64,000 nucleotides of DNA, from assembly GCF_025144995.1 (NCBI RefSeq), contig NZ_CP102250.1:1612001-1676000 (forward strand). The letters are read 5' to 3'. This DNA is from Alistipes indistinctus YIT 12060. Lineage in GTDB: Bacteria > Bacteroidota > Bacteroidia > Bacteroidales > Rikenellaceae. Below the pieces are notes generated by a model. The model made no database searches. It was not told the DNA's origin and saw only the letters and a program-made list of their open reading frames with translations. A program made the position numbers and the translations under genes. This document shows positions 33,200 through 42,741 of the stretch, in pieces. Each line of letters starts with the position of its first letter. The first letter of the stretch is position 1.

Positions 33200-34900
33200 T
33201 TACTCTGCGATCCCGGTAGCCGAGCCTGTTGCGCCGGTGCCGCCGCCGGCGCTTTCGGGAACTTTCCCGGTCTCCGGAACAAACATATGCTTACCGTACT
33301 TATACCCTTCGGCATCGTATACTTTCGCCAGCGAATGCATCCGGTCGCTGAAGTCCGCATAATCCTTCCCGCCGTAAGTCCAACCGATCTCGGCAATCGC
33401 CGCCAGACGCGGCAGCGTCATATACTCGAGGTAATCGAGATCACGGATATATTCGGTCCAAAGGTTAGCCTGCACGCCGAGGATATATTTCTGTTCGGCA
33501 GGGGTCAGACCGGCATAAGGATCGAATTTATAAACACTGTCCACAGGCAGGCAGTTGCCGTAGGCGAGCGGTTCTCCGGCGGTGTCGGCCGTCTGGTAAT
33601 AATCGAGGTAACAGTATGTATAAGGCGACATGACCACTTCGTTGCCGCGTTTGGCACCGGCGATTCCGCCCTGCGTGCCGCGCCACGACATAACAGCGGC
33701 ATTACGGGAGAGGTCGCCACCCTCGAGAATCTCGTCCCATCCGATAATCCTGCGCCCTTTCGAGCTCATGAACTGGTCGATCCGGTGCACGAAATAGCTT
33801 TGCAGCTCTGTCTCGTTTTTCAAATGTTCGTCCCGGATCCGCTGCTGGCAGTGCGGGCACTCTTTCCAGCGGTTCTTCATACACTCATCGCCGCCGATAT
33901 GGATATATTCGGACGGGAAAAGATCGATCACCTCGCTGAGTACATCCTCGAGGAAACCGAACGTGCTGTCTTTTCCGGCGCAAAACGCGTCTTCCTGAAT
34001 GCCGTAAAGCGTCGTCACTTTATAATCTTTACCCACACAACCCAAATAAGGATATGCGGCGAGTGCGGCAGTGGCATGCCCCGGCATTTCGATTTCGGGG
34101 ATAACGGTAATAAAACGGTCGGCGGCATACTTCACGATATCGCGGATCTGGTCCTGCGTATAGAAGCCGCCGTAAGGATTTTCGTCGAATTTACGCACAG
34201 TGTCGAGTACGTTCGTGAGCAAATCTTTCTCCCGTACCGAACCGACCGTAGTCAATTCGGGATATTTTTTGATCTCAATGCGCCAACCCTGATCATCGGT
34301 CAGATGCCAGTGGAAACGGTTGATCTTGTGCAATGCCAGTAGATCGAGGTACTCCTTAACCTCATCCGGCTTGAAGAAATGGCGGCAAGCATCGAGCATC
34401 GCACCGCGGTAAGCGAAATGAGGCTCGTCCCGAATTTCGACCGCAGGCAGTTCGATCACCCGGGCCCGTTCGCCCGCCAGGGCGGCTGCAGGCAGCAGCT
34501 GGCGCAGGCTCTGGAACGCATAAAATACCCCGGCAGGAGAGCCTCCGGCAATATCGATGCTATCGGGTGTGATTAAGAGCGTATAACCCTCGGAGGGAAG
34601 TGAATCGTCCAGCCGTACATTGATCGCATCTTTTTGCGCCTGTCCGCCTTGGGCGACATAAAGACCCTTGCCAAAGGCCTTTGATACCACGCCGTTAAAA
34701 AAGTCGGTCGAACGCAGCAGCGTCGAATCGTCGGCCAGCAACCGGATACGGGTGCGTTTGGTCAGGTCGAACGTGCTGTCCGAAAGCTGTTCGGAAACGG
34801 GTTTGGGAACAATCGCGACTGCATCGGACTTCGGAATCCGTTTGCCGCAGGAGGCAAACAGCATCAGCGCGCAGCACAAGGAGAGTAAGCCGGTCTTCAT
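33200..34900 (-). CDS. GH20-like beta-N-acetylhexosaminidase, lipoprotein
   Basis: ATG 34900 begins MKTGLLSLCCALMLFASC, a lipoprotein signal; an in-frame ATG 30 bp upstream is less likely. The N-terminal domain (~30-150) is the GH20b type, and the TIM barrel begins near AYRGAMLDACRHFFKPDEVK. The catalytic Asp-Glu pair lies in HIGGDECMKNRW, and the end of the barrel in PRLAAIAEIGWTYGG. It would remove terminal GlcNAc or GalNAc from host glycans or chitin oligomers. A short Gly/Ala-rich tail ends the protein. It precedes the UbiD-family gene with a 196-bp gap. Confidence 0.92.
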   Translation of the reverse strand: MKTGLLSLCCALMLFASCGKRIPKSDAVAIVPKPVSEQLSDSTFDLTKRTRIRLLADDSTLLRSTDFFNGVVSKAFGKGLYVAQGGQAQKDAINVRLDDSLPSEGYTLLITPDSIDIAGGSPAGVFYAFQSLRQLLPAAALAGERARVIELPAVEIRDEPHFAYRGAMLDACRHFFKPDEVKEYLDLLALHKINRFHWHLTDDQGWRIEIKKYPELTTVGSVREKDLLTNVLDTVRKFDENPYGGFYTQDQIRDIVKYAADRFITVIPEIEMPGHATAALAAYPYLGCVGKDYKVTTLYGIQEDAFCAGKDSTFGFLEDVLSEVIDLFPSEYIHIGGDECMKNRWKECPHCQQRIRDEHLKNETELQSYFVHRIDQFMSSKGRRIIGWDEILEGGDLSRNAAVMSWRGTQGGIAGAKRGNEVVMSPYTYCYLDYYQTADTAGEPLAYGNCLPVDSVYKFDPYAGLTPAEQKYILGVQANLWTEYIRDLDYLEYMTLPRLAAIAEIGWTYGGKDYADFSDRMHSLAKVYDAEGYKYGKHMFVPETGKVPESAGGGTGATGSATGIAE

Positions 34901-35107
34901 CTCTGTTTTGGTCTTTTTAGGTTTATACATAACAACACGATATCGTCCGGACAAACGTCCCGCACGACAGTCCATATAGTTCGGCCTGGAAGAGATAAAT
35001 CTTCCGGCCGCAGACAAATTTACATTTTTTCTTCTGATAAAACCGGTTCCGACGGGCGCTTTTGCCAAAATAAACGCCCTTTTTCAACATTGTTAATAAA
35101 AAAACAG

Positions 35108-35115
35108 TAACTTTG
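35108..35115 (+). promoter_or_regulatory. probable -7 element (TAACTTTG) for mutA-mutB
   Basis: TAACTTTG fits TAnnTTTG and lies 57 bp upstream of mutA. No clear TTTG at -33 is seen. The 272-bp gap 34901-35172 is otherwise AT-rich without a gene. Confidence 0.45.
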
Positions 35116-35172
35116 GGGGTCTTTTCCGAATTTGGTACAACTCGATAACTTTTCAAATAACTCATTTTTATT

Positions 35173-37062
35173 ATGGCAAATAATAAGGAAGAAAAGCTGT
35201 TTGGCCTGTTTCCTCCCGTCACCACCGAGCAGTGGGAGGCAGCGATCACAACAGACCTGAAAGGAGCCGACTACGAGCGCAAACTCGTATGGAGAACGGC
35301 CGAGGGCTTCAACGTGCGCCCGTATTACCGCGCCGAGAATCTCAAGGACGTAGCCTTCCTGGGCAGCAAGTGCGGGGAATTCCCCTACGTGCGCGGCACG
35401 AAAAAGGACAACAACTGGCAGATACACCAGACTATCGGCGTGGAATGCCCCAAAGAGGCGAATGCCGAAGCCACCCGCGCGCTGACCAAAGGCGCCGAGT
35501 CGATCGGTTTCTGCATTGCCAGCAAGGAGTTCTCGGCAGCCGACCTCGACACGCTACTCAAAGGAATTTCGCTGAAGACCACCGAACTCACCTTCTGTGG
35601 CTGCGGTGTGAAAACCGTTGCGGAACTGTTCGCCGACAAACTCAAGAACTCGGACTTGAATCCCGAAGAGGTGAAGGTGAATTTCGTGATCGATCCGATC
35701 ATCAACAAACTCACGCTCAAAGGCAAACTGGGATGCAAAGAAGGTGCCCCCAAAGCTTTCTCCACAATTGCCGACCTGATTAAAAAGGTTCCGCAGTACA
35801 AACGCGTCCGCTTCGTCGGCGTCAACGGCCAGCAGTTCAACAACTGCGGTTCGACGATCGTCCAGGAACTGGCCTTCACGCTGGCCGTAGGCCACGAATA
35901 TGTCGTAAAACTGATGGAGCAGGGGCTCACGATCGACCAAGCGGCTCCTTCGATCCGCTTTACGATGTCGGTCAGCTCGAATTATTTCATGGAGATCGCG
36001 AAGTTCCGCGCCGCACGTATGTTGTGGGCCAACATCATGGCCCAGTACAAACCGACCCGCGGTTGCGCGAGCAAAATGAAAATCCACGCTGTAACGTCGA
36101 AATGGAACATGACCGTTTACGACCCTTACGTCAACATGCTCCGCGGTACGACCGAAGCGATGAGCGCCGCCATCGCAGGCGTGCACTCGATCGAGGTACG
36201 CCCGTTCGACGAGGCTTACGAAAAACCGACCGACTTCTCGACCCGTATCGCCCGCAACGTGCAGTTGCTGCTGAAAGAGGAATCGCACTTCAACCAGGTG
36301 TGCGACGCCGCAGGCGGATCGTATTACATCGAGAACCTGACGGCTTCGATTGCCGAACAAGCCTGGAAATTGTTCAAAGAGGTCGAAGACAGAGGCGGTT
36401 ATATCGCGGCTTTCGAAGCCGGATTTATCCAGGACCAGATCGAGGCTTCCGCCGCGACCAAAGATAAAAACATCGCGACCCGCCGGGAAACCCTGCTGGG
36501 GACCAACCAATTCCCGAACTTCCTCGAAGTAGCCGGGCAAGAGGTCACTGCCGAAACGGTTACTCCGGGCGACAAAGCCAAATGCTGCTGCTCGGGCAAA
36601 CCGGTCGAAGGCGGCGTGCGCCCGCTGCGTCCATACCGCGGCGCCATGGCATTCGAACAGATGCGCTTGAGCGTCGACCGCAGCGGAAAAGAGCCCAAAG
36701 CGTTCATGCTCACCTGCGGCTCGTTGGCATTTGCCCGCGCCCGCGCGCAGTTCTCCTGCAACTTCTTCGCCTGCGCCGGCATCCGCGTACAGGACAACAC
36801 TTACTTCAAGAGCCTCGAAGAGGGTGTTAAAGCGGCACTCGACGCCAAAGCCGACATCGTTGTGATCTGCGCCGCAGATGACGATTATGCGACACTCGCT
36901 CCCGAAGCAGCCAAAATGATCGGCGACAAGGCAATCTTCGTGGTGGCCGGCGCACCGGCCTGCATGGCCGACCTCGAGGCACAGGGGATCAAAAACTTCA
37001 TCCACGTTAAGTCGAACGTGCTGGAGACACTGAAGTATTACCTTAAAGAGCTGGGCATCTAA
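35173..37062 (+). CDS. mutA: methylmalonyl-CoA mutase small subunit
   Basis: MutA pairs with MutB to interconvert succinyl-CoA and methylmalonyl-CoA in propionate production. The N-terminus [20 protein letters not shown] and the barrel motif [20 protein letters not shown] match the family. The C-terminal flavodoxin-like domain lacks the DxHxxG cobalamin motif, as expected for the small subunit. Length 629 is normal. A CCC-rich loop ([20 protein letters not shown], near 470) precedes the C-terminal domain and is unusual. mutB follows after 14 bp. Confidence 0.93.
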   Translation: MANNKEEKLFGLFPPVTTEQWEAAITTDLKGADYERKLVWRTAEGFNVRPYYRAENLKDVAFLGSKCGEFPYVRGTKKDNNWQIHQTIGVECPKEANAEATRALTKGAESIGFCIASKEFSAADLDTLLKGISLKTTELTFCGCGVKTVAELFADKLKNSDLNPEEVKVNFVIDPIINKLTLKGKLGCKEGAPKAFSTIADLIKKVPQYKRVRFVGVNGQQFNNCGSTIVQELAFTLAVGHEYVVKLMEQGLTIDQAAPSIRFTMSVSSNYFMEIAKFRAARMLWANIMAQYKPTRGCASKMKIHAVTSKWNMTVYDPYVNMLRGTTEAMSAAIAGVHSIEVRPFDEAYEKPTDFSTRIARNVQLLLKEESHFNQVCDAAGGSYYIENLTASIAEQAWKLFKEVEDRGGYIAAFEAGFIQDQIEASAATKDKNIATRRETLLGTNQFPNFLEVAGQEVTAETVTPGDKAKCCCSGKPVEGGVRPLRPYRGAMAFEQMRLSVDRSGKEPKAFMLTCGSLAFARARAQFSCNFFACAGIRVQDNTYFKSLEEGVKAALDAKADIVVICAADDDYATLAPEAAKMIGDKAIFVVAGAPACMADLEAQGIKNFIHVKSNVLETLKYYLKELGI

Positions 37063-37076
37063 TCCCGAAGAGTATT

Positions 37077-39215
37077 ATGAGAGCAAAATTTTCAGATTTG
37101 ACATACGAAGGCACCACGGCTAAGAGCTGCTGCAGTGCCAAAGATTGCGGGGAGGCCCAGCCCTGGGTAACCCCCGAACAGATTACCGTCAAGGGCACCT
37201 ACACGGCCGAAGACCTCGAGGGAATGGAGCACCTGAACTATGCGGCAGGTATCGCACCGTTCCTGCGCGGCCCTTACAGCACGATGTACGTGATGCGTCC
37301 GTGGACGATCCGCCAGTACGCCGGCTTCTCGACCGCCGCCGAATCCAACGCATTCTACCGCCGTAACCTCGCCTCGGGCCAGAAAGGCCTGTCGGTGGCG
37401 TTCGACCTCGCTACGCACCGCGGCTACGATGCCGACCATCCGCGCGTAGTGGGCGACGTCGGCAAAGCCGGCGTATCGATCTGCTCGGTAGAGGATATGA
37501 AAGTGCTGTTCGACGGCATTCCGCTGAACAAAATGTCCGTGTCGATGACCATGAACGGCGCCGTACTGCCGGTATTGGCCTTCTACATCGTGGCCGGCCT
37601 CGAGCAGGGCTGCACGCTCGACCAGCTCAGCGGCACGATCCAGAACGACATCCTCAAGGAGTTCATGGTGCGCAACACCTACATCTACCCGCCCGAATTC
37701 TCGATGAAGATCATCGCCGACATTTTCGAATACACGTCGAAGAACATGCCCAAATTCAACTCGATCTCGATTTCGGGTTACCACATGCAGGAAGCGGGCG
37801 CCACGGCCGATATCGAGCTGGCTTACACGCTGGCCGACGGTCTGGAGTACCTGCGCACCGGTGTAAACGCCGGCATGAGCGTGGACACGTTTGCACCACG
37901 CCTGTCGTTCTTCTGGGCCATCGGCATGAACCACTTCATGGAAATCGCCAAGATGCGCGCCGCACGTCTGCTGTGGGCGAAGATCGTCAAGCAGTTCGAC
38001 CCGAAGAACCCCAAATCCCTCGCACTGCGTACCCACTCGCAGACTTCGGGCTGGTCGCTCACCGAACAGGATCCGTTCAACAACGTGGGCCGTACCGCGA
38101 TCGAAGCCATGGCCGCCGCACTGGGACATACCCAATCACTGCATACCAATGCCCTCGACGAGGCGATCGCGCTGCCGACCGACTTTTCGGCCCGCATCGC
38201 ACGTAACACACAGATCTACATCCAGGAAGAGACCAATATCTGCCGCGAGGTCGATCCCTGGGCCGGTTCTTACTACGTGGAGAGCCTCACCAACGAGATC
38301 GTACACAAGGCATGGAACCTGATTCAGGAAGTCGAGAAACTGGGCGGTATGGCCAAAGCCATCGAAACCGGCATTCCGAAGATGCGTATCGAGGAGGCAG
38401 CCGCGCGCAAGCAGGCACGCATCGACTCGGGCATCGACACGATCGTCGGCATCAACCGCTACCGTCTGGAGAAGGAAGATCCGATCGACATCCTCGACGT
38501 GGACAATACGGCCGTACGCGAGTCGCAGATCAAACGCCTGAACGAATTGCGCGCAAACCGCGACGAAGCGAAGGTAAAAGCTGCATTGGCCGCAATCACC
38601 GAGTGCGTGAAGACCAAGAAAGGCAATCTGCTCGAACTGGCCGTCGAAGCCGCCAAAGTCCGCGCATCATTGGGCGAGATCTCCGATGCCTGCGAAGAGG
38701 TCGTAGGCCGCTACAAAGCCGTTATCCGTTCCATTTCAGGTGTATATTCTGCAGAAGTGAAAAACGACGAAAGATTTGCCGAAGCCAAGGCTTTGGCCGA
38801 GAAGTTCGCGAAAAAGGAGGGCCGCCAACCCCGTATCATGGTGGCTAAACTGGGTCAGGACGGTCACGACCGCGGCGCCAAGGTAGTTGCAACCGGTTAT
38901 GCAGACATCGGATTCGACGTCGACATGGGCCCGTTGTTCCAAACTCCGGCCGAAGCGGCAAAACAGGCTGTCGAGAACGACGTACACGTAGTCGGCGTAT
39001 CTTCACTGGCTGCGGGTCACAAGACACTCGTACCGCAGATCGTCGGCGAACTGAAGAAGCTGGGCCGCGAAGACATCGTAGTAATCGTAGGCGGCGTGAT
39101 TCCGCACCAAGATTACGACGCACTGTACAAAGCAGGTGCAGCGGCCATCTTCGGCCCCGGCACGCCGATTGCCACGGCTGCGATCAAAATCCTGGAAATC
39201 TTGTTGGACGAGTAG
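37077..39215 (+). CDS. mutB: methylmalonyl-CoA mutase large subunit (B12-dependent)
   Basis: The catalytic subunit carries adenosylcobalamin. The TIM barrel includes [20 protein letters not shown] and [20 protein letters not shown]; the B12-binding domain near residue 580 contains [18 protein letters not shown] with the DxHxxG motif whose His ligates cobalt. Length 712 is typical. The N-terminal segment [18 protein letters not shown] (about 13-30) is cysteine-rich, unlike the usual start I know for this subunit. An 18-bp stem terminator follows the gene. Confidence 0.95.
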   Translation: MRAKFSDLTYEGTTAKSCCSAKDCGEAQPWVTPEQITVKGTYTAEDLEGMEHLNYAAGIAPFLRGPYSTMYVMRPWTIRQYAGFSTAAESNAFYRRNLASGQKGLSVAFDLATHRGYDADHPRVVGDVGKAGVSICSVEDMKVLFDGIPLNKMSVSMTMNGAVLPVLAFYIVAGLEQGCTLDQLSGTIQNDILKEFMVRNTYIYPPEFSMKIIADIFEYTSKNMPKFNSISISGYHMQEAGATADIELAYTLADGLEYLRTGVNAGMSVDTFAPRLSFFWAIGMNHFMEIAKMRAARLLWAKIVKQFDPKNPKSLALRTHSQTSGWSLTEQDPFNNVGRTAIEAMAAALGHTQSLHTNALDEAIALPTDFSARIARNTQIYIQEETNICREVDPWAGSYYVESLTNEIVHKAWNLIQEVEKLGGMAKAIETGIPKMRIEEAAARKQARIDSGIDTIVGINRYRLEKEDPIDILDVDNTAVRESQIKRLNELRANRDEAKVKAALAAITECVKTKKGNLLELAVEAAKVRASLGEISDACEEVVGRYKAVIRSISGVYSAEVKNDERFAEAKALAEKFAKKEGRQPRIMVAKLGQDGHDRGAKVVATGYADIGFDVDMGPLFQTPAEAAKQAVENDVHVVGVSSLAAGHKTLVPQIVGELKKLGREDIVVIVGGVIPHQDYDALYKAGAAAIFGPGTPIATAAIKILEILLDE

Positions 39216-39257
39216 TCATCCCTCCAATAACAACCGAACATTCCATCCGTTCGGCCG

Positions 39258-39303
39258 AAACAGCCAAGGAGCACCCTTACTGGTGCTCCTTGGCTGTTTT
39301 TAT
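39258..39303 (+). terminator. terminator after mutA-mutB
   Basis: AAACAGCCAAGGAGCACC (39258-39275) pairs with 39282-39299 over CTTACT and is followed by a T run. Confidence 0.88.
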
Positions 39304-39404
39304 TCCTAATCCCCTATTTAGATTTAGAGAGCTTCGTTTCCGCCTCCGCAGCGATAATCCGCCGAATTACAGTTCATGTATTGCGCTTCAATTTAGACTT
39401 TGCA

Positions 39405-39435
39405 TTTGCAGATAATGAATTTATCGCTATCTTTG
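39405..39435 (+). promoter_or_regulatory. promoter of tRNA-Leu
   Basis: TTTG (39405-39408), exactly 19 nt, then TATCTTTG (39428-39435) match the Bacteroidota consensus. The tRNA begins 26 bp downstream. Confidence 0.87.
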
Positions 39436-39461
39436 TTCGCTCAACGGTCGTAACCGTCTAT

Positions 39462-39543
39462 GCCCGGATGGCGGAATCGGTAGACGCGTTGGTCTCAAAC
39501 ACCAATGGAGCAATCCGTGCCGGTTCGATCCCGGCTCCGGGTA
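39462..39543 (+). tRNA. tRNA-Leu(CAA)
   Basis: This 82-nt class II tRNA has acceptor GCCCGGA pairing with TCCGGGT (one G-U), anticodon stem TTGGT/ACCAA around CTCAAAC giving CAA, a variable arm, and T loop TTCGATC. CCA is not encoded. Its last 16 bases are repeated at 47231, marking it as an integration site. Confidence 0.93.
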
Positions 39544-39544
39544 C
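39528..39544 (+). repeat. attL-like direct repeat within the tRNA-Leu 3' end
   Basis: ATCCCGGCTCCGGGTAC here matches ATCCCGGCTACGGGTAC at 47231-47247 in 16 of 17 positions, with partial similarity extending into the T loop. It covers the usual tRNA 3'-end attachment site of tyrosine integrases. Confidence 0.6.
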
Positions 39545-39549
39545 TTTTT

Positions 39550-39590
39550 AAAACCTCAATGATTTGGTTTGCAAATCATTGAGGTTTTTA
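39550..39590 (+). terminator. terminator after tRNA-Leu
   Basis: AAAACCTCAATGATTTG (39550-39566) pairs with 39572-39588, followed by T residues. It sits 6 bp after the tRNA. Confidence 0.85.
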
Positions 39591-39735
39591 TTTTGGGCAA
39601 AATTTGGGCGCTTTTTATTTGACATTTAAAACTATAAAAGATTTTTCTACTAACAATCCTGATTATTAGTTTTACTAATCATTGAGGCAAACAAAAGAAG
39701 CAACTTATAAACGAGTTACACCTGCATGACTTAAT

Positions 39736-40023
39736 CTAAGTCAATGCAGATAATAATGATTTCGAATATATTTTATTTGTCTGATCAGAGCCAACGACCA
39801 CTACTTTTCTCATCCATTTTTCTCCTGCATTCCACGCTTTTTGATTATTCTGGAAGAAACCCATATATAAATCCAACAGCCCGAACTTGAAATAGACATG
39901 TGCAGTATCATAAATAAACATCGTTTTTAAACGCAAATTCAAAGCCAGCCATCTGGAATCTCTCCACTTTTGAATAATATTTTTTGAAATTCCATTTTGT
40001 TGGTTTTTATATCTTAAATAAAA
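39736..40023 (-). pseudogene. possible remnant ORF in AT-rich DNA
   Basis: A leftward frame is open for 95 codons after a TAG at 40026, but it lacks a clear ATG start; TTG 39942 would give 68 residues. Segments such as LGLDLYMGFF-type hydrophobic/aromatic sequence and KVVVVGSDQTNKIYSKS look protein-like. It overlaps the promoter area of the rightward sugar genes. I do not recognise it; a decayed gene is the likeliest reading. Nothing else is visible in 39591-40068. Confidence 0.25.
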
Positions 40024-40068
40024 CTATTATTCGATTTGTTATACTATTTTTGTGAACTTTTTAATAAA

Positions 40069-41010
40069 ATGGTTAAAGTTGATTTTGGCATATCAAAATT
40101 TGCTATTGTAGGCATGGCCGGATATATAGCTCCGCGCCATCTCGATGCCATAAAGAATTCGGAGTGTGATCTGGTCGCGGCTCATGACGTAGCAGATAGC
40201 GTGGGAATTATGGACAGATATTTCCCTCATGCGGATTTTACCACCGATGCGGATAAATTCGCAGGTATACTCAAGCATGGGAACATCGATTACCTGACTG
40301 TATGTACTCCGAACTATCTTCATTGCCGACATTCCATTCTCGGACTGCGGAACGGAATGAACGTGATATGCGAAAAGCCGTTAGGCCTGCGTTCTGCGGA
40401 TCTCGACACCATGGCTAGCATGGAGCGTACATCCAACCGCCGCATATATCCCATATTGCAGTTACGCTTACATCCCGAAATCCAGAGACTCAGACAATAT
40501 GTGGACAGCACACCTGCAGATTTTACACATGATGTGGAATTAACCTATATAACGCCGCGAGGAAAATGGTATGCGGCGTCATGGAAAGGCGATGTCGCAA
40601 AAAGCGGTGGGGTCGTGTTCAACATCGGCATCCATTTTTTGGATATTCTGATTTGGATATTCGGCGATTTTCTGAATGCTGCCGTACATCATTCAGCAGC
40701 AGACTCCGTCTCAGGCGTAATAGAATTGCAAAAGGCACGAGTGAAATTCTTTCTGAGTGTCAATCCGGCGCACGCCTCATTGAAAAGCGTTGACGGGAAG
40801 ATGACACCATGCAGATGTCTGACGATAAACGGTGTGGGCTTCAATTTTACCGACGGGTTTACGGACCTGCACACTTTGAGCTATCGGAGGATTCTCGAAG
40901 GCAAAGGCTTTTCAATTGAAGACGCGAGACCGTCAATATCGGCAGCCGAAAAAATATGCCACACACCTCTGTCGAAAGTACTGAATGACTGTCATCCGTT
41001 AATCAAGTAA
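40069..41010 (+). CDS. UDP-GlcNAcA 3-dehydrogenase (WbpB/WlbA-like, Gfo/Idh/MocA)
   Basis: This NAD-dependent oxidoreductase would oxidise C3 of UDP-N-acetylglucosaminuronic acid. ATG 40069 (MVKVDFGISKFAIVGMAGYI) is chosen over an AT-rich upstream extension. The Rossmann segment is FAIVGMAGYIAPRHLDAI, and the family EKP motif appears in MNVICEKPLGLRSADLD near 108. GGVVFNIGIHFLDILIW carries the catalytic HxxD-type His. Length ~313 fits WbpB/WlbA. The next three genes encode the matching transaminase, acetyltransferase and 6-dehydrogenase, which strongly supports the specific role. Confidence 0.85.
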   Translation: MVKVDFGISKFAIVGMAGYIAPRHLDAIKNSECDLVAAHDVADSVGIMDRYFPHADFTTDADKFAGILKHGNIDYLTVCTPNYLHCRHSILGLRNGMNVICEKPLGLRSADLDTMASMERTSNRRIYPILQLRLHPEIQRLRQYVDSTPADFTHDVELTYITPRGKWYAASWKGDVAKSGGVVFNIGIHFLDILIWIFGDFLNAAVHHSAADSVSGVIELQKARVKFFLSVNPAHASLKSVDGKMTPCRCLTINGVGFNFTDGFTDLHTLSYRRILEGKGFSIEDARPSISAAEKICHTPLSKVLNDCHPLIK

Positions 41011-41032
41011 GGAATCGCAAAATCTGTGTGCA

Positions 41033-42160
41033 ATGATAAAAATGGTTGATTTGCATAAACAGGACGGGTGTATCCGCAATGACATCGATAAAGCCATAGC
41101 AGACGCGGTAGATGAATGTGCTTTTATCAAAGGGACTGAAGTCGGGACGTTCGAGGCGGAATTGGCCCACTATGTGAATGCGAAATATTGTATCAGTTGC
41201 GGCAATGGCACGGATGCGATTACATTGGCTTTAATGGCTGTCGGGCTACGGCCGGGTGACGAAGTGATTGTTCCCGCATTCTCGTTTGTGGCTGCGGCGG
41301 AAGCCGTGGCGCTGCTTGGCGGCAAGCCCGTGTTTGCAGATATAGATCCGCGTACTTTCAACATTGACTGCGAGAGTGTAGAGAGAGTCGTATCGAAACG
41401 GACAAAGGCCATCATCCCGGTTCATTTGTTCGGTCAGCCGTGCAATATGACCGGTTTAATGAAAATTGCATCGAACACGGGAATCGTATTGATCGAAGAC
41501 AATGCCCAGTCGTTGGGTGCAAAATGTATCTTCCCGGATGGTTCAAAGCAATTTGCGGGCACAGTCGGAACAATAGGCTGCACTTCTTTTTTCCCGAGTA
41601 AAATTCTTGGTTGTTATGGCGACGGCGGTGCCGTGTTTACCGACAGCCGGGAGCTTGCCGAAAAGATCAAAGCTCTTGCAAGCCATGGACAGAGCATAAA
41701 ATATCGTCATGAGTATATCGGTCTGAATTCCCGTCTCGACACTGTACAGGCGGCTGTTCTGCGCGTGAAATTGCCTCATGTCGACAAATGGATTTTCCAT
41801 CGACGCCGGGCGGCAGCTAACTATAACGATATGCTCAGTGATTTGGAAATGATAGGTCTGCCGCATGAAGACAGCGTGGGAATACACGTATATCACCAAT
41901 ATACGCTGACCGTACCTGAAGATGACCGCGACAAGCTCAGGCGCAGACTGCTGGAAAACGGTATAGAATCGATGGTGTATTATTCGGAAGCGTTGCACAC
42001 CCAGCCGGCATACAGCGGCGTATGCTCGTACGACAAAGAGATGCTGAATGCCGTAAGACTTCCGGCTTCCGTGCTCTCTCTGCCCATATACGGTAACATT
42101 TCGGACATAGATCAGGAAGTAATTGTTGACACCATAAGGAAATTTTACAAACATAACTGA
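41033..42160 (+). CDS. sugar-nucleotide 3-aminotransferase (WbpE/WlbC-like, DegT family)
   Basis: The PLP enzyme would aminate the 3-keto group made by the preceding dehydrogenase, using glutamate. It has the DegT layout: AKYCISCGNGTDAITLALMA near 50-70, EDNAQSLGAKC near 155, and the PLP lysine in FFPSKILGCYGDGGAVFT near 185. The C-terminal region with VYHQYTLTVPEDDRDKL and SLPIYGN is typical. Length 375 is normal. It starts 22 bp after the dehydrogenase and ends 5 bp before the acetyltransferase. Confidence 0.88.
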   Translation: MIKMVDLHKQDGCIRNDIDKAIADAVDECAFIKGTEVGTFEAELAHYVNAKYCISCGNGTDAITLALMAVGLRPGDEVIVPAFSFVAAAEAVALLGGKPVFADIDPRTFNIDCESVERVVSKRTKAIIPVHLFGQPCNMTGLMKIASNTGIVLIEDNAQSLGAKCIFPDGSKQFAGTVGTIGCTSFFPSKILGCYGDGGAVFTDSRELAEKIKALASHGQSIKYRHEYIGLNSRLDTVQAAVLRVKLPHVDKWIFHRRRAAANYNDMLSDLEMIGLPHEDSVGIHVYHQYTLTVPEDDRDKLRRRLLENGIESMVYYSEALHTQPAYSGVCSYDKEMLNAVRLPASVLSLPIYGNISDIDQEVIVDTIRKFYKHN

Positions 42161-42165
42161 CGTAT

Positions 42166-42741
42166 ATGCATGACGTGTTTATACATCCGACAGCGATGAT
42201 TGACGAAGGCGCCAAGATAGGAGCCAAGTGCACGATATGGCACTTCTCACATATCATGAGCGGTGCCAGCCTCGGCGATTCATGCAACATCGGCCAGAAC
42301 GTGATGGTCGCCCCAAGGGTAATCATAGGCAACAATGTCAAGATACAGAACAATGTGTCGGTATACGAAGGAGTCGTATGCGAAGACGATGTTTTTCTGG
42401 GACCATCGTGCGTCTTCACCAACGTAAGGAATCCGAGGAGTGCAATATCACGGCGAGGAAAGTATGAACGCACGATTGTCCGCAAAGGAGTCACGATTGG
42501 TGCAAACGCTACTATCGTGTGTGGTGTCGAAATCGGCAAGTACGCCTTCATAGGGGCCGGGGCTGTTGTGACACGCAATGTAGCCGATTACGCGCTGGTC
42601 GTCGGTGTGCCGGGACGACAGATAGGATGGATGAGTAGACACGGATACAGGCTCAAATTCGATGACGACGGCAATGCCGTATGTCCCGAATCAGGAATCA
42701 GATATGTGAAGCGCGGTAATATGGTTCTTGAATATGAATGA
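42166..42741 (+). CDS. UDP-sugar 3-N-acetyltransferase (WbpD/WlbB-like)
   Basis: A 191-residue left-handed beta-helix acyltransferase. Hexapeptide repeats run from IHPTAMIDEGAKIGAKCTIW through GNNVKIQNNVSVYEGVVCED to GANATIVCGVEIGKYAFIGA. The IxNxxxP-like tail VVGVPGRQIGWMSRHGYRL is typical of WbpD/WlbB. It would acetylate the 3-amino group to yield UDP-2,3-diacetamido-2,3-dideoxy-glucuronic acid. Its stop overlaps the next gene's start by 8 bp. Confidence 0.88.
   Translation: MHDVFIHPTAMIDEGAKIGAKCTIWHFSHIMSGASLGDSCNIGQNVMVAPRVIIGNNVKIQNNVSVYEGVVCEDDVFLGPSCVFTNVRNPRSAISRRGKYERTIVRKGVTIGANATIVCGVEIGKYAFIGAGAVVTRNVADYALVVGVPGRQIGWMSRHGYRLKFDDDGNAVCPESGIRYVKRGNMVLEYE

Noticed and set aside
35554-37005. 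A 483-codon minus-strand frame opposite mutA
   Set aside because: mutA is unmistakable; the antisense product shows no family features.
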